Positions 40,294 through 50,870 of a stretch of 64,000 nucleotides of DNA are shown here, one piece after another. The translations under genes and the position numbers were made by a program. Numbering within the stretch: position 1 is the stretch's first letter; every line of letters begins with the position of its first letter. The notes beneath the pieces are model-generated. The model had not been told where the DNA came from, searched no databases, and worked only from the letters and a program-made list of their open reading frames with translations. The stretch spans positions 310,001 to 374,000 of the forward strand of contig NZ_FUXL01000003.1 in assembly GCF_900167365.1 (NCBI RefSeq), read 5' to 3'. Origin of the DNA: Consotaella salsifontis. GTDB lineage: Bacteria; Pseudomonadota; Alphaproteobacteria; Rhizobiales; Rhizobiaceae.

Positions 40294-41625
40294 ATGATGA
40301 ACGAAGCTCGTCGCAGCAAACAGCAGGCCACGCTGTCCCGCCGCACCTTTCTCGCGAGCGCGGCCTTTGCGGGGTCGTTCGCAGCGGTGCCGGCCTTTGC
40401 CCAAAGCGCGTTGAACGACCTGCTCGCTGCTCCGACGCGTGGCAAATGGGACGACCAGTTTGACACGCGCTCGACAGGCGCGCGGACGGTCGCCACCAAT
40501 CAGCCGGTTTTCTCGCCGATGACGGTTGCCGCGACCGAGGAGGCGATCGCCCGCTACCAGCAGATCGTGTCCTATGGCGGTTGGCCTGAGGTGCCGGAGG
40601 ACGCCAAACTTCAGCTCGGCGTTCAGCACCCGTCCGTGGCGACACTGCGTCAGCGGTTGATCGTATCCGGCGACCTACCGGAGAGCGCCGGCGTTTCGAC
40701 TGCCTTCGACACCTTCGTCGACGCGGCGGTCAAGAGATTCCAGGCGCGTCATGGCCTGCCGGCCGATGGTGTCGCCTCGACCTATACCTTCAAGGCGCTG
40801 AATGTTCCCGCCGGCATCCGCCTGGGCCAGCTGCAGACCAATCTCGTGCGTCTTCAGTCGATGTCGGGCTATCTCGGCGACCGCTTCGTGATGGTCAACA
40901 TTCCGGCCGCCTCCATCGAGGCGGTGGAGAACGGTGTGGTCGTCCAGCGCCATACCGCCATCGTCGGCAAGATCGACCGCCAGACGCCGATCCTCAACTC
41001 CAAGATCACCAATCTCAACCTCAACCCGTACTGGCACGCGCCGGCGTCGATCGTAGAGAAGGACATCATTCCGCTGATGCGGAAGGATCCGACCTACCTC
41101 GAAAAGTCCGACATCCATATCTATGCGCCGGACGGGACGGAAATCCCGCCGCAATCCATCGACTGGAACACCAACGAGGCGGTGAAGTATCTCTTCCGGC
41201 AGAACCCAGGCAAGAACAACGCCATGGCTTCGGTGAAGATCAACTTCCCCAACCCCTATGCCGTCTATATGCACGACACGCCGCAGCAGAGCCTGTTCTC
41301 GGAGCTCCTGCGATTCGATTCGTCGGGCTGCGTGCGCGTCCAGAACGTGCGTGACCTCATCGTCTGGCTCGCGCGCGACACGCCGGGCTGGGACCGGCAG
41401 TCGATCGAGCGGGTCATCGCCTCGCGTCAGCGCCAGGATATCGATCTGACGACACCGGTGCCGGTCTACTTCACCTATATCAGCGCCTGGGCGACGGATC
41501 CGAGCGTCATCCAGTTCCGCGACGACATCTATCATCGCGACGGCGCGGATCAGCTGGCGATGAACGACCTCAACGCGGCGCCGCCCTCGGCGAACGGCGG
41601 GCAGTCGGCGGAGATGCCCTTCTAG
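40294..41625 (+). CDS. ldtP: L,D-transpeptidase LdtP
   Basis: Periplasmic enzyme forming 3-3 cross-links in peptidoglycan or anchoring envelope proteins to it. The N-terminus has a twin-arginine signal (LSRRTFLASAAF, cleavage after AFA). A peptidoglycan-binding domain lies at residues about 110-170 (AVKRFQARHGLPADG), and the YkuD catalytic domain ends with HDTP...SSGCVRV, the active Cys near residue 346. Of two adjacent ATGs, the second (40297) is better placed behind GAGG. Probably controlled by LdtR from the gene before it. Confidence 0.94.
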   Translation: MMNEARRSKQQATLSRRTFLASAAFAGSFAAVPAFAQSALNDLLAAPTRGKWDDQFDTRSTGARTVATNQPVFSPMTVAATEEAIARYQQIVSYGGWPEVPEDAKLQLGVQHPSVATLRQRLIVSGDLPESAGVSTAFDTFVDAAVKRFQARHGLPADGVASTYTFKALNVPAGIRLGQLQTNLVRLQSMSGYLGDRFVMVNIPAASIEAVENGVVVQRHTAIVGKIDRQTPILNSKITNLNLNPYWHAPASIVEKDIIPLMRKDPTYLEKSDIHIYAPDGTEIPPQSIDWNTNEAVKYLFRQNPGKNNAMASVKINFPNPYAVYMHDTPQQSLFSELLRFDSSGCVRVQNVRDLIVWLARDTPGWDRQSIERVIASRQRQDIDLTTPVPVYFTYISAWATDPSVIQFRDDIYHRDGADQLAMNDLNAAPPSANGGQSAEMPF

Positions 41626-41651
41626 GGCGAAGCGCCATCTCCAGAATTCGT

Positions 41652-41671
41652 GCGGCGGCTTCGGCCGCCGC
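41652..41671 (+). terminator. Terminator of ldtP
   Basis: GCGGCGGC-TTCG-GCCGCCGC, a perfect eight-pair stem on a stable TTCG loop, followed by TTGCATTTGT. It lies 27 bases after the ldtP stop and before glyA. Confidence 0.8.
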
Positions 41672-41779
41672 TTGCATTTGTGACGGGTGACGCCGCCGCC
41701 TTGGCTGTGCTATCGACCGATCCTGACAATTCTCGATCGGGCCGCCGTCGTTTCGCGCCCGACAGGTTGGAGCCCGCCA

Positions 41780-43096
41780 ATGTCTGATGCCGCCCGCACC
41801 GGGGTTCTCCCCGAAGACAGTTTCTTTTCCGCGACGATCGCCGACAGCGACCCCGAACTCTACGAGGCGATGCGCGGCGAGCTTGGCCGCCAGCAGCACG
41901 AGGTCGAGCTTATCGCCTCGGAAAATATCGTGTCGCGGGCCGTGCTCGAGGCCCAGGGCTCGGTGCTCACCAACAAGTACGCGGAAGGCTATCCGGGGCG
42001 GCGCTATTACGGCGGCTGCGAGTTCGTCGACATCGCCGAGACGCTGGCCATCGAGCGGGCGAAGAAGCTCTTCGGCTGTGAATTCGCCAATGTGCAGGCG
42101 AATTCCGGCAGCCAGGCCAACCAGTCCGTCCTCTTCGCGCTGTCCAAGCCCGGCGAGACGATTCTCGGCATGAGCCTCGACGCCGGTGGCCATCTCACCC
42201 ACGGCGCACGGCCGAACCTTTCCGGCAAGTGGTTCAATGCCGTCCAGTACGGTCTCGACCTGGAGACGGGCATCCTGGACTACGACCAGGTGGAACGACT
42301 CGCCAAGGAACACAAGCCGACGATCATCGTGGCGGGGGGCTCGGCCTATTCCCGGCAGATCGATTTCGTTCGCTTCCGGCAGATCGCCGACGAAGTCGGG
42401 GCGATTCTCTGGGTCGACATGGCCCATTTCGCCGGCCTCGTCGCGGGCGGCAAGCACCCGAGCCCGTTCCCCCACGCCCACGTCGTCACCTCGACCACCC
42501 ACAAGACCCTGCGCGGGCCTCGCGGCGGGCTTGTCCTGACCAATGACGAGGACATCGCCAAGAAGATAAACTCGGCGATCTTCCCCGGTCTTCAGGGCGG
42601 ACCGCTGATGCACGTCATCGCGGGCAAGGCGGTGGCCTTCGGCGAGGCGCTGCGCCCGTCCTACCGGAACTACATCGCCGCCGTCGTCGACAATGCCAAG
42701 GCGCTGGCGGAGACCGTTCGCGAGGGCGGGCTCGAGATCGTGTCCGGTGGCACGGACACCCATCTGATGCTGGTGGACCTTCGGCCGAAGATGCTGACCG
42801 GCAAGGCTTCCGAGAAGTCGCTCGGGCGCGCTGCCATCACCTGCAACAAGAACGGCGTGCCCAACGATCCGCAGAAGCCGACCATCACCTCGGGCGTGCG
42901 CCTCGGTACGCCGGCCGCGACGACGCGCGGCTTCGGTGTCGCCGAGTTCCGCGAGGTCGGCCGGCTGATCGTGGAGGTTCTGGACGGGCTCAAGGCGGCC
43001 AATTCCGAAGAGGGCAACGCCTCGGTCGAAGCCAGCGTGCGCGACCGCGTTCGCGAGCTCACCAACCGTTTCCCGATCTATCCGGGGCTCGGTTGA
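41780..43096 (+). CDS. glyA: Serine hydroxymethyltransferase
   Basis: PLP enzyme interconverting serine and glycine with tetrahydrofolate, the main source of one-carbon units. [32 protein letters not shown] and the PLP-lysine motif [13 protein letters not shown] (near residue 245) are diagnostic. At 438 residues it is standard. GGAG precedes the ATG by seven bases; the longer open frame upstream is noncoding. First gene of a run glyA-nrdR-ribD-ribE. Confidence 0.97.
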   Translation: MSDAARTGVLPEDSFFSATIADSDPELYEAMRGELGRQQHEVELIASENIVSRAVLEAQGSVLTNKYAEGYPGRRYYGGCEFVDIAETLAIERAKKLFGCEFANVQANSGSQANQSVLFALSKPGETILGMSLDAGGHLTHGARPNLSGKWFNAVQYGLDLETGILDYDQVERLAKEHKPTIIVAGGSAYSRQIDFVRFRQIADEVGAILWVDMAHFAGLVAGGKHPSPFPHAHVVTSTTHKTLRGPRGGLVLTNDEDIAKKINSAIFPGLQGGPLMHVIAGKAVAFGEALRPSYRNYIAAVVDNAKALAETVREGGLEIVSGGTDTHLMLVDLRPKMLTGKASEKSLGRAAITCNKNGVPNDPQKPTITSGVRLGTPAATTRGFGVAEFREVGRLIVEVLDGLKAANSEEGNASVEASVRDRVRELTNRFPIYPGLG

Positions 43097-43105
43097 GCAC
43101 GTCTC

Positions 43106-43636
43106 ATGCGCTGCCCCTACTGCGGATCGCAGGATAGTCAGGTCAAGGACTCGCGTCCCGCGGAAGACGGCGGCGCGATCCGTCGTCGCCGCGTCTGCCC
43201 GGATTGCGGCGGCCGCTTCACCACCTTCGAGCGGGTGCAGTTGCGCGAGCTGACCGTGATCAAGAAGAGTGGCCGCCGGGTCGCCTTCGATCGCGACAAG
43301 CTCGCCCGTTCCGTCCATGTGGCGCTGCGCAAGCGCCCGGTGGAAGCCGAGCGCATCGAGCGCATGATCTCCGGCATCGTTCGCCAACTCGAATCGTCAG
43401 GTGAGGCCGACGTGACGTCGGAGCAGATCGGCCGCCTCGTCATGGAGGCGCTGCGCGGCGTCGACGACGTTGCCTATGTGCGCTTTGCCTCCGTCTATCG
43501 CGATTTCCGTGAGGCGAAGGACTTCGCCGACATGGTGGGCGAGCTCGCCGGTGCCGGCATCGCCCAAGGTACCTTGCGTCTGGCGGAAGAGGGCGAAGGC
43601 GGGGCCGCCGAGGCGACGACCAAGGCTCCGTCATGA
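43106..43636 (+). CDS. nrdR: Transcriptional repressor NrdR
   Basis: Represses ribonucleotide reductase genes in response to (d)ATP. The N-terminal zinc ribbon has CPYCGSQDS and [12 protein letters not shown] (residues 3-36); the ATP-cone domain follows ([16 protein letters not shown] onward). The 176 residues include a slightly long acidic C-terminus. It starts nine bases after glyA, and its stop overlaps the ribD start by four bases, so nrdR and ribD are coupled. Confidence 0.96.
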   Translation: MRCPYCGSQDSQVKDSRPAEDGGAIRRRRVCPDCGGRFTTFERVQLRELTVIKKSGRRVAFDRDKLARSVHVALRKRPVEAERIERMISGIVRQLESSGEADVTSEQIGRLVMEALRGVDDVAYVRFASVYRDFREAKDFADMVGELAGAGIAQGTLRLAEEGEGGAAEATTKAPS

Positions 43637-44775
43637 CCTTTTCCTTCGAGACGGCCGGCTTCGACCGCCGCATGATGGCGGCGGCGATCCGCCTGTCGCA
43701 GCGCCACGCCGGGCGCACCGGCACCAATCCGTCGGTCGCCACGCTCCTGGTCAGGGAGGAGCATGGCGAGCCGGTGATCGTCGGGCGCGGCATCACGGCA
43801 CTGGGCGGACGTCCCCATGCGGAGACCATGGCGCTGGCTGAGGCCGGCGAGCGGGCACGTGGGGCCACCGCCTATGTGACCCTTGAACCCTGTGCCCATC
43901 ATGGCCGCACGCCGCCTTGCGCCGAGGCGCTCGTCGAGGCGGGCGTCGCCCGTGTCGTCACGGCCGCCGCCGATCCCGACCCCCGCGTCAGTGGGCGAGG
44001 CCATGCGATCCTGGTGGCCGGCGGCATCGCTGTCGACGCTGGCGTTCTTGCCGCCGAGGCCGAGCGGGCGATGGCGGGATATCTCTCGCGCCAGACGCGG
44101 CGCCGGCCGCTGGTGACGCTCAAGATGGCAGTGTCTGCTGATGGTTTCATCGGCCGTCTTGGCGCGGGTCAGATCCCCATCACCGGCCCCATTGCCAACG
44201 CGCAGACCCATCTGCGCCGGGCGCGGGCCGACGCGATCCTCGTCGGCGTCGGCACGGTGATCGAAGACGATCCGCAGCTGACCTGCCGCTTGCCGGGGCT
44301 GTTCGACCGCTCGCCCGTCCGAATCGTTCTGGACCCCCGGTTGAAGATTCCCGAGACGGCGGCCGTCGTGCGCACGGCGGCGGCGGTGCCGACCATGCTT
44401 GCCGTTCTCGGCGAGATCGATCCGTCTCGCCATGAGGCGCTGCGCCGCGCCGGCTGTACGATCCTCGCCTGCGAGGCCGATCCCGAAAGCGGCCGCATTG
44501 CGCTGCCGGAGCTTCTGGAGGATCTGGCGGCGCGTGGACTCTCCACCGTCCTCGTCGAGGGTGGGGCGATGACCGCCAAATCCTTTCTCAACCAGGATCT
44601 CGTCGATCGCCTGGTCCTCCATCTCGGTCAAGTGGCGCTCGCCGAGGGCGTTCCCGCGCCGATCATGCCGGATGCGGCGGCTCGCCGCTATCGTCTCGTG
44701 CGGCGGGCGCGCTATGGAAGCGACGAGATGATCGAGTTCGAACGGCGGGGGCCGGAATGTTCAGTGGAATCGTAA
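43633..44775 (+). CDS. ribD: Bifunctional riboflavin deaminase/reductase RibD
   Basis: Performs the second and third steps of riboflavin synthesis. The N-terminal deaminase has the zinc motifs HAETMAL (near residue 60) and [11 protein letters not shown]; the C-terminal reductase starts near residue 155 ([14 protein letters not shown]) and includes [13 protein letters not shown]. Length is 380 residues. It overlaps nrdR by four bases and ribE by 19, indicating tight coupling. Confidence 0.96.
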   Translation: MTFSFETAGFDRRMMAAAIRLSQRHAGRTGTNPSVATLLVREEHGEPVIVGRGITALGGRPHAETMALAEAGERARGATAYVTLEPCAHHGRTPPCAEALVEAGVARVVTAAADPDPRVSGRGHAILVAGGIAVDAGVLAAEAERAMAGYLSRQTRRRPLVTLKMAVSADGFIGRLGAGQIPITGPIANAQTHLRRARADAILVGVGTVIEDDPQLTCRLPGLFDRSPVRIVLDPRLKIPETAAVVRTAAAVPTMLAVLGEIDPSRHEALRRAGCTILACEADPESGRIALPELLEDLAARGLSTVLVEGGAMTAKSFLNQDLVDRLVLHLGQVALAEGVPAPIMPDAAARRYRLVRRARYGSDEMIEFERRGPECSVES

Positions 44776-45374
44776 CCGATATCGGAACCGTCGAGCAGGT
44801 GACGCCCCTGGCGGAGGGGCGCCGCTTTCGCGTCATGACAAACTATGATCCGGCGACCATCGAGATCGGGGCGTCCATCGCCCATGCCGGTGTCTGCCTC
44901 ACTGTTACCGCCCTGTGCGAGCCGGGCTCGAACCAGCACTGGTACGAGGTCGAGGCTTGGGAGGAGGCTCTTCGGCTGACGACGCTCGGCCAGCTGGCGA
45001 CGGGCGGGCGTGTCAATCTCGAACGATCGCTGAAGATGGGCGACGAGATCGGCGGCCATTTGGTTTCGGGCCACATCGACGGCAAGGCCGAGATCGTCGG
45101 GCGCGCCGAGGAGGGCGAGGCGGTTCGTTTCACCATCAAGGTGCCGGACGATCTGAAGCACTACGTCGCCCGAAAGGGCTCCGTCGCGCTCGATGGCACC
45201 TCGCTGACCGTCAACGGCGTTGATGACGATACCTTCGATGTTCTCATCATTCGGCACACTCTCGCCGTCACCACTTGGGGCGAACGTGAGGTCGGCGACG
45301 AGCTCAATCTTGAGGTGGATCAGATTGCGCGGTATGCGGAGCGCTTGTTCGGCACCGCCGTCCGGCAATCCTGA
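44757..45374 (+). CDS. ribE: Riboflavin synthase alpha chain
   Basis: Dismutates two 6,7-dimethyl-8-ribityllumazine molecules to riboflavin. The N-terminus [12 protein letters not shown] is diagnostic, and the two lumazine-binding repeats begin near residues 1 and 100, each with a typical G-SLTV/CLTV strand (AGVCLTVTAL, DGTSLTVNGV). At 205 residues it has the usual size. It overlaps the ribD end; the next pathway gene, ribH, begins 125 bases later. Confidence 0.96.
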   Translation: MFSGIVTDIGTVEQVTPLAEGRRFRVMTNYDPATIEIGASIAHAGVCLTVTALCEPGSNQHWYEVEAWEEALRLTTLGQLATGGRVNLERSLKMGDEIGGHLVSGHIDGKAEIVGRAEEGEAVRFTIKVPDDLKHYVARKGSVALDGTSLTVNGVDDDTFDVLIIRHTLAVTTWGEREVGDELNLEVDQIARYAERLFGTAVRQS

Positions 45375-45498
45375 GGCTGGCTCGGCGGTCCGAACGCCTC
45401 TACAGTCCGGCCCCGCTTCGGTCGTTTCCAGGAACGGGCTTCGCGCCGAAGGACAGTAAGCTCCGCCCGTTCATTTTCGTCACCTCAAGGTCGTCCCC

Positions 45499-45948
45499 AT
45501 GTCGTCCTCGTTGAATCTTCTGATCGTCGAAGCCCGGTTCTACGATCATATCGCCGATTTCCTTCTGGAAGGCGCCAAGGCGCGGCTGGAGGAGGCGGGC
45601 GTCACCTACGACGTCGTGACTGTTCCGGGCGCGCTGGAAATTCCGCCCGCGATCAGCTTCGCCATGAATGCGGCCGATGGCGACGGCGTCGAATATGACG
45701 GCTATATCGCCCTTGGATGCGTGATTCGCGGCGAGACCTATCATTTCGAAATCGTCGCGGGCGAGTCGGCGCGGGCGCTGATGGACCTTTCCGTCGGAAG
45801 CGGCGTCGCCATCGGCAACGGCATCCTGACCGTCGAAAACGAGGAGCAGGCGCTGGAGCGGGCCCGGCCCGACCGCAAGAACAAGGGCGCCGCCGCCGCC
45901 GAGGCGGCGCTGACCATGATCGCCCTCAAGGACGAACTGGGAGCCTGA
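45499..45948 (+). CDS. ribH: 6,7-dimethyl-8-ribityllumazine synthase
   Basis: Condenses the pyrimidine intermediate with dihydroxybutanone phosphate. Visible motifs are [27 protein letters not shown] near residue 48, and [14 protein letters not shown] with the catalytic His near residue 82. At 149 residues it is normal. No FMN riboswitch was seen in the 125 bases before it. nusB starts four bases after its stop. Confidence 0.95.
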   Translation: MSSSLNLLIVEARFYDHIADFLLEGAKARLEEAGVTYDVVTVPGALEIPPAISFAMNAADGDGVEYDGYIALGCVIRGETYHFEIVAGESARALMDLSVGSGVAIGNGILTVENEEQALERARPDRKNKGAAAAEAALTMIALKDELGA

Positions 45949-45951
45949 CGC

Positions 45952-46455
45952 ATGAGCGACGCACGACAGCCGCGAACAGCCAACAAGCGTGGTGCCGCGC
46001 GCCTCGCCGCCGTGCAGGCGCTCTATCAGATGGACGTCGGCGGCACGGCGCTGCTGGAAACCGTGGCCGAGTACGAGGAATTTCGTCTTGGCCAGGAGCT
46101 GGACGGCGACACGTACCGGGACGCAGATGCCGCCTGGTTCCGCGACGTCGTTTCAGGCGTCGTGCGCGCGCAGAAGAACATCGATCCGCTGATCCATGGG
46201 GCGTTGACGCCGGACTGGCCGCTTTCGCGCCTCGACGCGACGCTGCGCGCGATTCTGCGGGCCGGCGTCTACGAGATCCTCAACCGGCGGGACGTTCCGG
46301 TCGCGGTGGTGGTCACCGAGTACATAGATATCGCCCGCGCCTTCTATGAAGAAGAGGAGCCGCGCCTCGTCAACGCCGTGCTCGACCGCATCTCGCGCGA
46401 CGTACGCGGCGAGGGCAGGGGCGAGAGGAAGGGCTCGGAGGACAGCGCTTCTTGA
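45952..46455 (+). CDS. nusB: Transcription antitermination factor NusB
   Basis: RNA-binding subunit of the rRNA antitermination complex with NusE, NusA and NusG. The all-helical family pattern is present: [15 protein letters not shown] near residue 17, [18 protein letters not shown] near residue 85 and [13 protein letters not shown] near residue 130. It is 167 residues long with a charged tail. The ribH-nusB arrangement is widely conserved, and the spacing of four bases suggests coupling. Confidence 0.96.
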   Translation: MSDARQPRTANKRGAARLAAVQALYQMDVGGTALLETVAEYEEFRLGQELDGDTYRDADAAWFRDVVSGVVRAQKNIDPLIHGALTPDWPLSRLDATLRAILRAGVYEILNRRDVPVAVVVTEYIDIARAFYEEEEPRLVNAVLDRISRDVRGEGRGERKGSEDSAS

Positions 46456-46481
46456 GCGTCGCGGCGGTCCGCTCCACAGCC

Positions 46482-47678
46482 ATGCGGCAGACGCGCCGCA
46501 ACGCCCTGGTGCTGGCGACGGCCCAGGCGATTGTCGGTGGCGGCACTCCGGCGGCCTTCGCCGTGGCCTCGCTCGCCGGTTCCTGGCTTCTGGCCGACGA
46601 CAAGACCCTGGCGACGCTCCCCGTGACCGGCTTCAATGTCGGCGTCGCGGTGATGGCACTGCCGGCCGCGGCCTTGATGCGCGCCATCGGCCGCAAGAAC
46701 GGGTTCATGGGCGGGGCGCTCGTGACGGCGGCCGGGGGCCTTCTCGGCGCCATGGCGCTGTTTCAGCAGCAGTTCTGGCTGCTCGTCCTGGCGATGGCGG
46801 TGGTTGGTGCCGGCGGCTCCTTCGTTCAGCAATACCGCTTCGCCGCCATCGACGGCGCGCCCGCCGCGTTTCGCCCGCAGGCCATCTCCTGGGTGCTCGC
46901 CGGCGGCGTCTTCGCGTCCGTCATCGGGCCGCAGATCGTCCGGTTGACGCAGAACGCGTTTCTGCCGATCCAGTTTGCCGGCGCCTATCTCGGCATCGCC
47001 GTTCTGGGGCTGATCGGCGCCGCCATCCTCTCCACCCTCCACATCGCCGAGGCTCCCGCCGCGCCGGTTTCCCATGATACGGCACCGCCGCGTTCCCTTT
47101 TTCGGATCGTCAGCCAGCCGCGCTTCCTCGTGGCGCTGATCTGCGGCGTCGGCAGCTACTCCATGATGAACTTCGTCATGACCGGCGCGCCGCTCGCCAT
47201 CATCGACTGCGGCTACTCCGAGGACATCAGCACCCTCGGCATCCAGTGGCACGTCATGTCCATGTATGCGCCGAGCTTCTTCACCGGCGCGCTGATCGCG
47301 CGGTTCGGCAAGGTGCCGATGATTGCCCTTGGCCTTGTCATGGTGGCGGCGAGCGCGGGCGTTGCGCTGCAGGGGACGGAAATCTGGAATTTCTGGCTCG
47401 GCCTTGTGCTTCTCGGAACCGGGTGGAACTTCGCGTTCATCGGCTCCACCGCGATGGTGACGGACTGCTATGGCATCGCCGAGAAGGCGCGGGCGCAGGG
47501 CTTCCACGACTTCATTTTGTTCGGCGCGGTGGCACTCGCCTCCTTCTTCTCGGGACAGGTGCTGGCGAGTTCGGGCTGGCAGACGATGAACATCATCGTC
47601 TTCCCGGTGGTCGCGTTGTGCCTGATCGCTCTTTCTATTTTTGCATGGACGAATCGTCGCGGTTTAGCGGAGGATTAG
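46482..47678 (+). CDS. MFS transporter
   Basis: A 398-residue major facilitator superfamily protein with about 12 transmembrane segments. After helix 2, ALMRAIGRKNGFMGGAL is the loop 2-3 signature; the second half has GALIARFGKVPMIALG. The ATG at 46482 gives a short cytosolic N-terminus (MRQTRRNALVLAT); a TTG at 46452 overlapping the nusB stop would add ten residues and allow coupling. The substrate cannot be predicted. Confidence 0.88.
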   Translation: MRQTRRNALVLATAQAIVGGGTPAAFAVASLAGSWLLADDKTLATLPVTGFNVGVAVMALPAAALMRAIGRKNGFMGGALVTAAGGLLGAMALFQQQFWLLVLAMAVVGAGGSFVQQYRFAAIDGAPAAFRPQAISWVLAGGVFASVIGPQIVRLTQNAFLPIQFAGAYLGIAVLGLIGAAILSTLHIAEAPAAPVSHDTAPPRSLFRIVSQPRFLVALICGVGSYSMMNFVMTGAPLAIIDCGYSEDISTLGIQWHVMSMYAPSFFTGALIARFGKVPMIALGLVMVAASAGVALQGTEIWNFWLGLVLLGTGWNFAFIGSTAMVTDCYGIAEKARAQGFHDFILFGAVALASFFSGQVLASSGWQTMNIIVFPVVALCLIALSIFAWTNRRGLAED

Positions 47679-47700
47679 GCTTCGCGGGCATCCCCGGCGC

Positions 47701-47774
47701 TTGACGGATGGGCGACCTGATATAAAGAGCGTCACCGGAAGCCACGCGCGCCTGCTCCGCAAGGAGCGGGCTTC
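47701..47774 (+). promoter_or_regulatory. hppA upstream region: -35 candidate and leader hairpin
   Basis: CTTGACGG around 47700-47707 resembles an alphaproteobacterial -35 element, with TATAAAGA at 47721-47728 as a poorly spaced -10. A hairpin follows: GAAGCC (47738-47743) with GGCTTC (47769-47774) outside, and GCTCC-GCAA-GGAGC inside with a GNRA-type loop. Function is unproven. Confidence 0.35.
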
Positions 47775-47825
47775 GTGCGCTGTTAGAAGAGACCGGCGCC
47801 ATGGCCGGCAGGTTGGGGACACGGC

Positions 47826-49985
47826 ATGACGACAGTTCTGCTTTTGGTGATTTTATGCGGCGTGCTTTCGATCGCCTATGCGATCTGGGCTACCCGCTCC
47901 GTGCTGGCATCGGACCAGGGCACGGCGCGCATGCAGGAGATCGCAAGCGCGATCCGCGAGGGCGCGCAGGCCTATCTTGCCCGCCAATACATGACCATCG
48001 CCATCGTCGGCGTCATCGTCTTCCTGGTCAGCTGGTGGCTCCTTTCGATCTATGCCGCCATCGGCTTTGCCATCGGCGCGGTGCTCTCGGGGGCCGCCGG
48101 CTTCATCGGCATGAACGTGTCGGTGCGCGCCAATGTCCGCACGGCGCAGGCGGCCTCGCGCTCGCTTGCCGCCGGCCTCTCCGTCGCCTTCAAGTCGGGC
48201 GCGATCACCGGCCTTCTGGTCGCCGGCCTCGCCCTTCTCGGCGTCTCGGTCTACTTCTATGTCCTCACCGGGCCTCTCGGCCTCGCGGTTTCCGACCGCA
48301 CCGTCGTTGACGCGCTGGTCGCGCTCGGCTTCGGCGCGTCGCTGATCTCCATCTTCGCCCGTCTCGGCGGCGGCATCTTCACAAAGGGTGCGGATGTCGG
48401 CGGCGATCTCGTCGGCAAGGTCGAGGCCGGCATTCCCGAGGATGATCCGCGCAACCCGGCGACCATCGCCGACAACGTGGGCGACAATGTCGGCGACTGC
48501 GCCGGCATGGCGGCCGACCTTTTCGAAACCTACGCCGTGACCGTCGTCGCGACGATGATCCTCGGTGCCATCACCTTTGCCGGCACTGCTGTCGTCGACA
48601 GCGTGATGCTGCTGCCGCTCGCCATCTGCGGCGCCTGCATCATCACCTCGATCGCTGGCACCTTCTTCGTCAAGCTGTCGCCGAACGGCACGATCATGGG
48701 CGCTCTCTACAAGGGCCTCTGGGCCTCGACGCTCCTGTCGATCGTCGGCCTTGCCATCGCCACCTGGGGCACGGTCGGCTTCGGCGACATTGGCCAGACC
48801 GCCAAGGGCCTCGAGATCAGCGGCCTCAGCCTCTTCTTCTGCGGCATCATCGGCCTTGCCGTCACCGGTCTCATCGTCTGGATCACCGAGTACTACACCG
48901 GCATCAACTATCGCCCGGTGCGCTCGATCAGCCAGGCGTCCGTCTCCGGCCATGGCACGAACGTGATCCAAGGCCTGGCCGTCTCGCTCGAGTCGACCGC
49001 GCTGCCGACGATCGTCATCGTCGCCGGCATCATCTCGACGTATCAGCTCGCCGGCCTCTACGGCATCGCCATCGCCGTGACCACCATGCTCGGCCTTGCC
49101 GGCATGATCGTGGCGCTCGACGCCTTCGGCCCCGTGACCGACAATGCGGGCGGCATCGCCGAGATGTCGGGCCTGCCGTCGGACGTTCGTAAGTCCACCG
49201 ACGCGCTCGACGCCGTCGGCAACACCACCAAGGCCGTGACCAAGGGCTACGCCATCGGATCGGCCGGCCTCGGCGCCCTGGTGCTCTTCGCCGCGTACAA
49301 CTCCGACCTTGCCTATTTCGTCGAGCAGGCCTCGGCGGGCAACGGCAGCGGCGAGTTCAGCTACTTCCAGGGCGTTGCGCCGGACTTCTCGCTGACCAAC
49401 CCCTACGTCGTGATCGGCCTCTTCCTCGGCGGTCTCATCCCGTTCCTCTTCGGCGGCATCGCGATGACCGCCGTGGGGCGCGCGGCGAGCGCCGTCGTCA
49501 TCGAGGTGCGCCGTCAGTTCAAGGAAAAGCCGGGCATCATGGCCGGCACCGAGCGTCCTGACTACGCCCGCGCCGTCGACATGCTGACCCGCGCCGCCAT
49601 CCGCGAGATGGTGATTCCCTCGCTTCTGCCGGTCCTGGCTCCGATCGTGGTCTACTTCCTGGTCTATGCCATTTCCGACAAGAGCCAGGCGTTCTCGGCG
49701 GTCGGCGCGATGCTCCTCGGCGTCATCGTCACCGGCATCTTCGTCGCCATTTCCATGACGTCGGGCGGCGGCGCCTGGGACAACGCCAAGAAGTCGTTCG
49801 AGGACGGCTTCGTGGATTCGGCCGGCGTCAAGCACTTCAAGGGCTCCGACGCCCACAAGGCTTCGGTGACGGGCGACACGGTGGGCGATCCCTATAAGGA
49901 TACGGCTGGTCCGGCGGTGAACCCGGCGATCAAGATCACCAACATCGTCGCCCTGCTGCTCCTCGCGGTTCTCGCGCACCTCTAA
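47826..49985 (+). CDS. hppA: Membrane-bound proton-translocating pyrophosphatase
   Basis: Pumps H+ across the inner membrane using pyrophosphate hydrolysis. About 15-16 transmembrane segments in 719 residues. The substrate and Mg-binding motif [20 protein letters not shown] (near residue 180) and [19 protein letters not shown] (near residue 220) are clear. At the position that decides potassium dependence the protein reads GNTTKA, with Lys469; Lys there marks the K+-independent class. Runs alone, with a terminator after it. Confidence 0.97.
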   Translation: MTTVLLLVILCGVLSIAYAIWATRSVLASDQGTARMQEIASAIREGAQAYLARQYMTIAIVGVIVFLVSWWLLSIYAAIGFAIGAVLSGAAGFIGMNVSVRANVRTAQAASRSLAAGLSVAFKSGAITGLLVAGLALLGVSVYFYVLTGPLGLAVSDRTVVDALVALGFGASLISIFARLGGGIFTKGADVGGDLVGKVEAGIPEDDPRNPATIADNVGDNVGDCAGMAADLFETYAVTVVATMILGAITFAGTAVVDSVMLLPLAICGACIITSIAGTFFVKLSPNGTIMGALYKGLWASTLLSIVGLAIATWGTVGFGDIGQTAKGLEISGLSLFFCGIIGLAVTGLIVWITEYYTGINYRPVRSISQASVSGHGTNVIQGLAVSLESTALPTIVIVAGIISTYQLAGLYGIAIAVTTMLGLAGMIVALDAFGPVTDNAGGIAEMSGLPSDVRKSTDALDAVGNTTKAVTKGYAIGSAGLGALVLFAAYNSDLAYFVEQASAGNGSGEFSYFQGVAPDFSLTNPYVVIGLFLGGLIPFLFGGIAMTAVGRAASAVVIEVRRQFKEKPGIMAGTERPDYARAVDMLTRAAIREMVIPSLLPVLAPIVVYFLVYAISDKSQAFSAVGAMLLGVIVTGIFVAISMTSGGGAWDNAKKSFEDGFVDSAGVKHFKGSDAHKASVTGDTVGDPYKDTAGPAVNPAIKITNIVALLLLAVLAHL

Positions 49986-50027
49986 GCGGCCTTCGGTCCA
50001 GACTGGACCGGCGACAATCGACCTTTG

Positions 50028-50057
50028 GACCCGGCGTCACAATCGTGGCGCCGGGTC
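50028..50057 (+). terminator. Terminator of hppA
   Basis: A 13-pair stem, GACCCGGCGTCAC with GTGGCGCCGGGTC (one G-U pair), closes an AATC loop and is followed by TTTCTTTT. It lies 42 bases after the hppA stop. Confidence 0.92.
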
Positions 50058-50208
50058 TTTCTTTTCCGCATGGGGCTTCGGGCGACTGCCTGCAGCGAGG
50101 GCCGACGGCCGCTTCGCTGAACGAGAGTGCGAAACGGAAGTCCAGATACGACGAAGCCGCCGCGATGGGCGCGGCGGCTTCGGTATGGGTCTTGATTGTG
50201 AGCTGGCG

Positions 50209-50694
50209 TCAGCCGCCGAAGATGCCCTTGGCCGCGTTGCCCGCGCCACCTGCGCTGCCGGTGTCGGACAGGATCTGCATCAGGAAGCTCGAATCGGCGC
50301 CGCCCGTGGGCGTGGTGCGCGAGACGAAATCGAAGACCTTGCCGTCCTTCAGGCCGTAATTGGCGATCCGCCCGACCTGATTGTCCTTGTTGAAGTAGAT
50401 GGCGAGGATGTGCTGATCGACCACCTTCGGGCGCATGAAGGCGAGGGGGCGCACCCGCTTCTGCGAGAAATAGTAGAAGACCTCGTTATCGAACGTCGCC
50501 GTGGTGGAGGGAGAACCGAGCGCGAGAAGGACCTGCTCGCGGCTGGAACCCACCGGCACCATCTCCAGCGTCTTCTCGTCGATGATATAGCCCTGGTTCA
50601 AGACTTCGCCGGTCTGACAGCCGCTGACGATCGCGCTCGTGCCGATCATGGCACAGACCGCGACGGGGCGGAGGAAACGGGCTGAACGGATCAC
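50209..50694 (-). CDS. BamE/SmpA-type outer membrane lipoprotein
   Basis: A 161-residue lipoprotein with the lipobox VSGC (Cys26). The mature start QTGEVLNQGYIIDEKTLEMVP and VGSSREQVLLALGSPS match the SmpA/OmlA domain of BamE, a subunit of the outer-membrane protein assembly complex. The start is the GTG at 50694 with AAGGAG seven bases before it; the open frame goes on upstream but lacks similarity. A C-terminal Gly/Ala-rich tail follows. It is divergent from the cytochrome chaperone gene. Confidence 0.92.
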   Translation of the reverse strand: MIRSARFLRPVAVCAMIGTSAIVSGCQTGEVLNQGYIIDEKTLEMVPVGSSREQVLLALGSPSTTATFDNEVFYYFSQKRVRPLAFMRPKVVDQHILAIYFNKDNQVGRIANYGLKDGKVFDFVSRTTPTGGADSSFLMQILSDTGSAGGAGNAAKGIFGG

Positions 50695-50870
50695 GCGACA
50701 ACTCCTTCTCTGCGGACATGCAGAAGATTCGAGGCTGCGCCGCAAAATGCGGCGGTTTAGCGTCTCAACCGCAGTTTTCGGCGTGCCCTCGATAAAGCAC
50801 CTCGCCAAACGTTGCAATCGCGTCGATGCTGTGTCAGGGGCAGGCTTGGGAAAGCAAAACGTCCAGGGCG

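Noticed and set aside
45375-45498. FMN riboswitch before ribH
   Set aside because: The conserved RFN helices and the usual G-rich boxes are not present in these 124 bases.
47853-49979. 708-residue open frame antisense to hppA
   Set aside because: Long antisense frames are common in GC-rich genes; the product is His/Asp/Gly-rich with no family, while hppA on the other strand is unmistakable.
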